DNA of 11,228 nucleotides from Tetmemena sp. SeJ-2015 (taxonomy: Eukaryota > Ciliophora > Spirotrichea > Sporadotrichida > Oxytrichidae), in the NCBI GenBank assembly GCA_027382625.1, contig JAJKFJ010014155.1, positions 1 through 11,228 of the forward strand, read 5' to 3'. The notes below the pieces were generated by a model, which had not been told where the DNA came from, searched no databases, and worked only from the letters and a program-made list of their open reading frames with translations. Both the position numbers and the translations under genes were made by a program. Of this stretch, positions 8,413-11,228 are shown in pieces (position 1 is the stretch's first letter; every line of letters starts with the position of its first letter).

Positions 8413-9171
8413 AAGCATAATATACCATAATGATTGTTTGGTTGATAGCGCTTTACTGAAATCAGCTAAACATTAATAGTGATAATTTCTCGCTCCATAT
8501 ATATTTTATAGATTAAGGATCATCAATTGAGAAGTTGACTTGGGTTGGAGTGACAGCAGAGCCTGAGAAATAGTTAGAGAGAGAACTAGAATTCAAGTAG
8601 TTCAAGCTTTGGAGTTCTCTGAGTAACAAAGATTTAATGAATAGACTGTCTATATAGGCAGAGAGATCAATAGCTGATTAATTCATTATATTACAGCTGA
8701 GAATTTAATAAAAAAGAGAATTAAATTAGATATTAAATTAAAATGGAATAATTCAGTGACAGTTGAAGTGTCTCCAAATTGAATAATTATTACACCATTC
8801 GATTCAGCATCAAATTCTAAGAACTTTTTATCCTTGTAACTTTTGTGTGGGAACGCTCAGTCAAGAGTTATAAGCGACACAAGCTTAGATGAAGATGAAG
8901 AATGCGCGCATCATATCTCGTTACTGAGAGGAGCTACGAAGATGATTAAAGAAGAAACTCATATTAATATTTAATGAGCTATCGAACAAGCTACAGATCA
9001 AGGGGTGAATCTTCGATTTCAACTGACACCATTTTACAACTCTCCATTTATTATTTTAACCAATCACCGATTTTAATTAAAATTCCAACTATATAAAGAT
9101 CATATAAAGTCTTTTACAAATAAATAGACTTGTATAAAAAATTCACTCCTAGTGCTGAGAAATCAATCTGA
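2134..9171 (+). CDS. Giant multi-pass membrane protein: POMP-like repeats, Cys-rich module, TM bundle, Q/S/N-rich tail
   Basis: One frame-consistent chain of coding segments runs from ATG 2134 to TGA 9169-9171, giving roughly 1,900 residues after about 20 IESs and two introns are removed. The outer part has repeats of the polymorphic outer membrane protein kind (LENNLFESNAAL, NTFDKNQALISGGAI, then NSFQDNIAPYGKDYASY). Next comes a Cys-rich module from about 3343 (FRECIEGEI, CFECQKGTYSF, PGFWRS, ASCLGG, CDIGYEGKLCQIC). Eight to ten hydrophobic helices lie between about 3739 and 5000, followed by a long Ser/Gln/Asn-rich tail with acidic and coiled-coil-like stretches. This architecture recurs in large ciliate surface proteins of unknown function; a surface receptor or sensor is inference only. 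No signal peptide is seen, so the N-terminus may be incomplete or encoded elsewhere. The joints near 3180-3300 and 6260-6560 are uncertain, and so is the exact stop. That the tail belongs to the same gene rests on the unbroken chain of frames. Confidence 0.8.
2199..2238. other. IES, 40 bp, pointer TTCAAT
   Basis: TTCAAT at 2199-2204 and 2239-2244. Excision moves the frame from the ATG at 2134 into the frame reading GSSNLIEDGLALYLYQTS, which is repeat-like and continuous with what follows. The interior is strongly A+T-rich. Confidence 0.7.
2413..2444. other. IES, 32 bp, pointer AAATT
   Basis: AAATT at 2413-2417 and 2445-2449. Excision converts SSITISN into SSITISNCRFTENMAQIQGG, a textbook repeat unit of the extracellular domain, and corrects the frame by two. 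There is no GT...AG boundary. This is one of the clearest elements in the window. Confidence 0.88.
3109..3159. other. Probable IES, 51 bp, pointer TTAG
   Basis: TTAG at 3109-3112 and 3160-3163, in similar surroundings (TTAGtAAAG and TTAGcAAAG). The frame is open with or without it. Removal gives GIYSFPSISLAKPNYNTT, which suits this domain better than the hydrophobic insertion otherwise read. Support is from protein sense only. Confidence 0.55.
3561..3590 (+). other. Intron, 30 bp
   Basis: GTAAGTAATT...CTAATTAG. Removal joins EASCL to GGVNSTCDIGYEG, giving the conserved 'CLGG' of the Cys-rich module. It has a canonical donor and acceptor, an internal CTAAT, and no flanking direct repeat. Confidence 0.85.
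3786..3815 (+). other. Intron, 30 bp
   Basis: GTAAGTTTGT...TCCTATAG. Removal joins VIYLLY to SILSNPKRNKPQTVLIRIL just after the first membrane helix. A CTCTA repeat 35 bp apart also spans the site, but excision there would put the next exon in the wrong frame, so splicing is preferred. Confidence 0.85.
4176..4233. other. IES, 58 bp, pointer TATAATA
   Basis: TATAATA at 4176-4182 and 4234-4240. Excision joins IVKIAQNSII to VTSFIFSYLCYPIILL, completing a membrane helix and shifting the frame as required. Inside lies a separate GGTTGAA pair 15 bp apart. Confidence 0.85.
4616..4647. other. IES, 32 bp, pointer ACTTTA
   Basis: ACTTTA at 4616-4621 and 4648-4653. Excision joins KIIFIMCS to TLLSSITQELK, restoring the frame within a membrane helix. 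The segment includes an eight-T run that might otherwise be taken for a sequencing slip, but there is no GT...AG alternative that fits. Confidence 0.88.
4684..4712. other. IES, 29 bp, pointer TTGAT (or 29-bp intron 4681-4709)
   Basis: TTGAT at 4684-4688 and 4713-4717. Excision gives QELKVLIGIFVLLLQ. The overlapping segment 4681-4709 also starts GTATTG and ends TATAG, and splicing it gives QELKALIGIF in the same frame. The removal is secure; its mechanism is not. Confidence 0.8.
4824..4852. other. IES, 29 bp, pointer ACTAT (or 32-bp intron 4821-4852)
   Basis: ACTAT at 4824-4828 and 4853-4857. Excision reads SIFAAVTMILYGGIFF. The segment 4821-4852 also begins GTAACT and ends TATAG, and splicing reads SIFAATMILYGG. 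Both corrections give the same frame, so DNA elimination and splicing cannot be told apart here. Confidence 0.8.
5089..5123. other. IES, 35 bp, pointer TCAC
   Basis: TCAC at 5089-5092 and 5124-5127. Excision joins ESELIRH to RSIHESKVSLMRGLTSRSF, the start of the cytoplasmic tail. The only intron-like alternative (GTAATT...CACAG, 5113-5129) would be 17 bp, shorter than any other intron here. Confidence 0.72.
5426..5472. other. IES, 47 bp, pointer AATC
   Basis: AATC at 5426-5429 and 5473-5476. Excision removes a path to an early TGA and joins AELQQEIQS to PMKNRAGKIQVSTQK. The segment contains no GT dinucleotide, so it cannot be a GT-AG intron. Confidence 0.75.
5591..5685. other. IES, 95 bp, pointer ATAATA
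   Basis: ATAATA at 5591-5596 and 5686-5691. Excision removes an in-frame TGA at 5601 and joins SNRLSYPKQ to QIKLSFNDLMGGFEDS in the correct new frame. The interior is A+T-rich. Confidence 0.78.
5837..5922. other. IES, 86 bp, pointer AATTT
   Basis: AATTT at 5837-5841 and 5923-5927. Excision joins KGKGESFVNF to LKSSAINQIGFEQVAIK, moving into the frame that then stays open for about 490 bases. Confidence 0.75.
6374..6417. other. Tentative IES, 44 bp, pointer ATTTG
   Basis: ATTTG at 6374-6378 and 6418-6422. An in-frame TGA at 6421-6423 shows that something must be removed nearby. This pair gives NDERDLSIHRFASRRELSF and then needs a further small excision near 6524-6551 between GAAA copies to regain the next frame. 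An alternative is a single excision of length divisible by three within about 6260-6430, and a TCGACT pair (6391, 6407) is a third option. Confidence 0.35.
6524..6551. other. Tentative IES, 16-28 bp, pointer GAAA
   Basis: GAAA is repeated at 6524, 6530, 6536 and 6552. Removing 28, 22 or 16 bases gives the same frame change, joining TSTPW-like sequence to KLKQQLLLRLQSQ. It is needed only if the upstream 44-bp element is real. Confidence 0.3.
6723..6769. other. IES, 47 bp, pointer GAGT
   Basis: GAGT at 6723-6726 and 6770-6773. Excision removes the route to a TGA at 6769 and joins KVNYAEQS to NDLQYANINLISPNASV in a continuous frame. Confidence 0.78.
6921..6945. other. IES, 25 bp, pointer GAAT
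   Basis: GAAT at 6921-6924 and 6946-6949. Excision joins KGISVPSQDE to SITSFGHNNSNSHPSP and opens a frame that continues for about 390 bases. Confidence 0.75.
7338..7404. other. IES, 67 bp, pointer AAAG
   Basis: AAAG at 7338-7341 and 7405-7408. Excision removes an A+T-rich stretch that leads to TGA 7414 and joins KYTKNRYQK to DADQQPSDPQNFESID. Confidence 0.75.
7474..7490. other. IES, 17 bp, pointer ATTAA
   Basis: ATTAA at 7474-7478 and 7491-7495, with only 12 bases between. Excision joins IDELQSIRL to IYIDLRKRLIKERFDNQ. It is one of the shortest elements here; a slightly different boundary is possible. Confidence 0.62.
7556..7596. other. IES, 41 bp, 8-bp pointer ATTTTAAG
   Basis: ATTTTAAG at 7556-7563 and 7597-7604. 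Excision removes TGA 7564 and opens a frame that then runs without a stop for about 650 bases (IYFQYNRQIFSLLVDEIYS...). The eight-base repeat and the long restored frame make it one of the strongest elements. Confidence 0.88.
7700..7729. other. Candidate IES, 30 bp, pointer ACAATT
   Basis: ACAATT at 7700-7705 and 7730-7735. The length is a multiple of three and the frame is open either way. Removal deletes a hydrophobic decamer and gives LHLKQLSHLKAAESL. Evidence is the repeat and position only. Confidence 0.4.
8144..8231. other. IES, 88 bp, pointer GACT
   Basis: GACT at 8144-8147 and 8232-8235. Excision avoids TGA near 8259 and joins TILSLQVET to VKRLTRAVEGCSDWSKLQ. The interior is A+T-rich. 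Confidence 0.72.
8382..8406. repeat. (AT)n microsatellite, 25 bp
   Basis: An uninterrupted alternating A/T tract. It lies at the left edge of a likely IES, where it matches an ATATATAT copy at 8497-8504. Confidence 0.95.
8384..8496. other. IES, about 113 bp, (AT)-type pointer
   Basis: The left repeat lies in the (AT)n tract and the right copy is ATATATAT at 8497-8504. Register is ambiguous in steps of two, but 113 gives the right frame and removes TGA 8431. It joins KLIKSYVGYIY to FIDQGSSIEKLTWVGV. Confidence 0.62.
8746..8780. other. IES, 35 bp, 8-bp pointer GAATAATT
   Basis: GAATAATT at 8746-8753 and 8781-8788. Excision removes TGAs in both flanking frames (8757 and 8780) and joins ILNQNGII to ITPFDSASNSKNFLSL. 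Confidence 0.88.
8891..8937. other. IES, 47 bp, 8-bp pointer GAAGATGA
   Basis: GAAGATGA at 8891-8898 and 8938-8945. Excision joins ISDTSLDED to DQRRNSYQYLMSYRTSY in the correct frame. The interior is less A+T-rich than other elements. Confidence 0.85.
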
Positions 9172-10815
9172 TTAGAAATAAATGAGCCAACTGGTTGTTC
9201 AGTGATAGGAGCATTACTTTTATTTTGAGTAGTGTTGGCCTGTTGATAGCTTTGAATTAAGAATGGATCAATTTTGGTAGGATCATTGACTGTGAAATTA
9301 GTCCTGTTGTCATAAATGTATCCTCCGAATATCAGGTTTACGGAACTCTGATTTACATTTATCTAGAAGTAGCTTTAATTATTGGCTGACGAGAGCGAAG
9401 AAGAATTCTCCTATGCTTTATAAAAGAAAATATGACTTAAAATAGACTTGAGTTTGATTAGTTGAGTTGGATGAGTCAGTTTGATTAGAAGAGTTTGAAG
9501 GCTAAGTCTGATTCGTATTCTATTGGGAAGAATTCTGGATATTCAGAGAAGACTAGGTTGGTTATTAAGACTGCTTTGTTTGAACGCTGAAAAAGTCTGA
9601 CTGGTTAGCGGAAGGATAGAAGTTAATATTATCGTCCAATTGAATTTCAGAAAAATTTCCCATTAATTAAGAATTCACTCTTTTCCTGAAGCTATCTAGC
9701 ATTTAAATGTTTCAATCATGAATAATTTACTCTTAATTAAGATATGATTGGCTTGTATCTGTCATTGATGGAAACTAGGAACTCATCAATAACTTGATGA
9801 GAAACATTGAATTACTGAGATTCTTGAGCACTCTAATTGCTTTAGTTGCCATTTTGAGAAAGTAGGATTCTTAAGTCTTGAAGAGCGACACTAAAATTAA
9901 ATTAAATTAGCTGATGCTATTTGAGGAAGCATGGTGGAGTGTTGAGTCAGATTGTATTCAAAGCTCAATTTCATCAATCCTGAGAAGTTACCTTAAAATA
10001 ATATCGTAGAGAATAAAAAGTTGAGAAGTTAGTAGCAATTATTTGCAAGTTAATCAGATCATTCTAAGAGTTGGTTTAATTGGACGAGCTATCAGAGGAA
10101 TTTATTACATTAAAATTAATAAGTGTAGTTATTATCATAAATGAATTAGGGAATAGAACTTAGCCAGTGCAATAAACGTCGAGATTACTCACCAGTAAAA
10201 TCAGTTGATCAAACGGCATAACCCAATTCACAAATAATAATTCAATGTAAATTTCAATTTTAAAATCTTGGAATTAGTATTGACGTTAGAGAATTGGTCT
10301 TGGATTTGAGAATTAGTGGCTATAGAGAACTAGGCGTTCGTCGGATTTAGCAGTTAGCAAGAGAAGTTTTAAGTTTAGACGTTTGGAATTTGTTCAGTGC
10401 TGCTGCTATTAGATGCTGATTAATTTCCATTGCTTTGGCTTAAAATAATTTATTCAACCAATAAAAATTAAAGAATCTTTGAGACTGATTGAATAACAAC
10501 AAATAAAAAGAGAGATAAATTTGTATGTGTTTGAAGAACGCATCTGCTAAAGATTGCGTGAAATTAACCCCTGAAAGTTGCTCCACTTGATAGTTCAAGA
10601 CATCTAGGAAAATTTGCCTAGCTGAGCTCTCTTGCAATTTAAACAAAGAATAGACTTAGTAATATCTACAATTAGAAAAAGAGAGATGGGTTTGTCATGA
10701 AAAGACCTCCAGCTTGGGTCTAGCAAGATATCTAAATCAAAAATGGGTTTGCAAGTTATCTTACAGAGGCAACAAATAGTTAGAGAATTGCTAGCTTAAA
10801 AAAATTCTTGGTCAT
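9143..10815 (-). CDS. Unrecognised secreted, heavily N-glycosylated protein
   Basis: The start ATG at 10813-10815 opens a signal peptide (MTKNFFKLAILQLFVAS, with a likely cleavage region ISCQTQA). The frame is rebuilt by removing one intron and about eight IESs, giving roughly 369 residues ending at TGA 9143-9145. The mature part contains many N-x-S/T sequons (for example NQS, NFT, NST, NVS, NYT-like sites) and long Asn/Gln/Ser-rich stretches; near the end is SVNLIFGGYIYDNRTNFTVND. A hydrophobic run (IYLSFYLLLF) about 90 residues in could be a membrane segment or an uncalled element. Secretory-pathway targeting is well supported; function is not recognised. The gene is convergent with the membrane gene, whose end it appears to overlap by about 30 bases. 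Confidence 0.78.
9158..9173. other. Tentative IES, 16 bp, pointer AGAAAT
   Basis: Plus-strand AGAAAT at 9158-9163 and 9174-9179. Excision switches the minus-strand gene to the frame ending at TGA 9143-9145 (...PVGSFISQHQE). Without it the frame stays open far into the opposite gene's tail. Confidence 0.5.
9400..9526. other. Probable IES, 127 bp, 9-bp pointer GAAGAATTC
   Basis: GAAGAATTC at 9400-9408 and 9527-9535. Excision gives the required frame change, joining SLNIQNSS to SLSSANNQSYFQ. However, part of the removed segment itself reads as an Asn/Gln/Thr-rich stretch like its flanks (NTNQTQPSNSSNQT), so a shorter element inside it is possible. Confidence 0.62.
9677..9728. other. IES, 52 bp, pointer ACTCTT
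   Basis: ACTCTT at 9677-9682 and 9729-9734. On the minus strand, excision removes a TGA and joins RYKPIISQLRV to NSQLMGNFSEIQLDDN. Confidence 0.8.
9878..9920. other. IES, 43 bp, pointer TTGA
   Basis: TTGA at 9878-9881 and 9921-9924. Excision joins HSTMLPQ to DLRILLSQNGNQSNQS on the minus strand. A 10-bp removal within the AATTT-type repeats around 9895-9910 gives the same frame, so the exact boundary is uncertain. Confidence 0.6.
9981..10021. other. IES, 41 bp, 10-bp pointer TGAGAAGTTA
   Basis: TGAGAAGTTA at 9981-9990 and 10022-10031, the longest pointer in the window. On the minus strand, excision joins IIATNFS to GLMKLSFEYNLTQH and removes two TGAs. Confidence 0.9.
10097..10269. other. 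IES, 173 bp, pointer GGAATT
   Basis: GGAATT at 10097-10102 and 10270-10275. Excision of this A+T-rich segment, the largest in the window, joins FSNVNTNS to SDSSSNQTNSQNDLINL in the right frame on the minus strand. Confidence 0.82.
10433..10476. other. IES, 44 bp, pointer CTTTG
   Basis: CTTTG at 10433-10437 and 10477-10481. On the minus strand, excision joins LLLFNQSQ to SNGNQSASNSSSTEQI, preserving the frame and a run of glycosylation sequons. Confidence 0.85.
10635..10668. other. IES, 34 bp, pointer CAATT
   Basis: CAATT at 10635-10639 and 10669-10673. On the minus strand, excision joins MTNPSLFFQL to QESSARQIFLDVLNYQ. Confidence 0.8.
10732..10764 (-). other. Intron of the secreted-protein gene, 33 bp
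   Basis: Minus-strand GTAAGATAAC...GATTTAG, immediately after the hydrophobic core of the signal peptide. Removal takes out an in-frame TGA and joins LFVAS to ISCQTQAGG. No direct repeat flanks it. Confidence 0.8.
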
Positions 10816-11031
10816 CAGAAAGAAGAATTCAGATACTTATTTATTTTATAATATTAATCTTAAGGCTTTTGTTTAAAGACTTTAATCAATTCCTAAGCTA
10901 CTGTACTAAATTTAATATTTTATTTTAAGTATCCTTAAATTCAGGAATCAATAGAAACAGAAAGTATTCGAATCTTTCTTTCGACGCAGATTTTCGATTA
11001 TACTTAAATCATTGTCAAAATTGTAATTGAT
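10816..11031. promoter_or_regulatory. A+T-rich spacer between MOGS and the secreted-protein gene
   Basis: 216 bp between the MOGS stop and the next start on the same strand. It is A+T-rich and no conserved coding or RNA structure is recognised. It should hold the 3' region of MOGS and the promoter of the downstream gene. Confidence 0.4.
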
Positions 11032-11228
11032 TCAAATATATTTTCCACTGACGATGAGAAGAATGAGAGTTGTCCAGCCAGAGAAAGGGTGTGAATATTA
11101 ACCCTCTCTTAAAATATAATTACTCCTGTAACATCGTTGAAATTCTCATAAAGAAGATGCTGAGGTTCCCAGTTATCGTAAACTGCTTTGACCAAGTTTT
11201 ATCTCACCTGGTTGTAATAGTCCTGAGG
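11032..11228 (-). CDS. MOGS: C-terminus of mannosyl-oligosaccharide glucosidase (GH63, alpha-glucosidase I), partial
   Basis: Processing alpha-glucosidase I is an ER membrane enzyme that trims the terminal alpha-1,2-glucose from the N-glycan precursor. Only the last 59 codons lie in the window. They read LVKAVYDNW, then LLYENFNDVTGEGQYS and HPFSGWTTLILLIVSGKYI, ending at TGA 11032-11034. The 'E.[YF].D..TG.G...PF.GWT.L.LL' pattern is the classic GH63 C-terminus (human: EQYSDRDGRG...FHGWTSLVLL). The two halves are in different frames until a 17-bp IES is removed. The rest of the gene lies beyond the right edge. Confidence 0.86.
11106..11122. other. IES in MOGS, 17 bp, pointer CTC
   Basis: CTC at 11106-11108 and 11123-11125 around a 14-base pure A/T interior. 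On the minus strand, excision turns NDVTG + EGQYSHPFSGW into the expected conserved GH63 sequence. A GT...AG reading of the right length is absent. The CTCTC context makes the pointer register slightly ambiguous. Confidence 0.82.

Noticed and set aside
1..11228. Paramecium- or Euplotes-type TA-bounded IESs
   Set aside because: Many flanking repeats contain no TA (TCAC, GAGT, GAAT, AAAG, GACT, GAAGATGA), and their lengths vary up to 10 bp.
1..11228. A decayed pseudogene region
   Set aside because: Breaks coincide with direct repeats and precise excision restores conserved motifs in several independent genes, which random decay would not do.
1..11228. tRNA, rRNA, CRISPR array, telomeric repeats or transposase genes
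   Set aside because: None of the expected motifs or repeat structures was seen on either strand.

Overview
The window reads as germline (micronuclear) DNA of a spirotrich ciliate of the Oxytricha/Stylonychia type. Two observations support this. First, all coding stretches use TAA and TAG as glutamine and TGA as the only stop, and some genes carry GT...AG introns of about 30-35 bp. Second, reading frames break repeatedly. At nearly every break a short, mostly A+T-rich segment lies between two copies of a 3-10 bp direct repeat, and removing the segment plus one repeat copy restores both the frame and a sensible protein. This is the signature of internal eliminated sequences (IESs) bounded by pointers, which are cut out when the somatic macronucleus develops. 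I found about 30 such elements. The genus cannot be fixed from sequence alone. No telomeric repeats or transposon genes were seen.

Layout. (1) 1-about 345, plus strand: 3' end of an unrecognised gene with one candidate IES. (2) 276-2040, minus strand: complete UTP15, a WD40 protein of the small-subunit processome, with three introns and one 51-bp IES. (3) 2134-about 9171, plus strand: a very large, heavily interrupted gene for a multi-pass membrane protein. It has an outer part of 'N-x-F-x-x-N-x-A...GGA' repeats and a cysteine-rich module, then 8-10 membrane helices, then a long Ser/Gln/Asn-rich cytoplasmic tail. It carries two clear introns and about 20 IESs. (4) 9143-10815, minus strand: an unrecognised secreted protein of about 370 residues with a signal peptide and many N-glycosylation sequons, carrying one intron and about eight IESs. 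(5) 11032-11228, minus strand: C-terminus of GH63 processing alpha-glucosidase I (MOGS), with a 17-bp IES.

The genes are closely packed: UTP15 and the membrane gene are divergent with about 93 bp between their start codons, and the membrane gene and the secreted-protein gene are convergent with overlapping ends. No shared pathway links all of them. MOGS acts on N-glycans in the ER and the neighbouring secreted protein is rich in N-glycan sites, but in such ciliates each gene normally ends on its own somatic nanochromosome, so adjacency here need not imply co-function.

Limits. IESs were found by eye from frame breaks, so elements whose length is a multiple of three are probably under-called. 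Two joints in the membrane gene (about 3180-3300 and 6260-6560) are not uniquely solved, and pointer boundaries are ambiguous by the length of the repeat.
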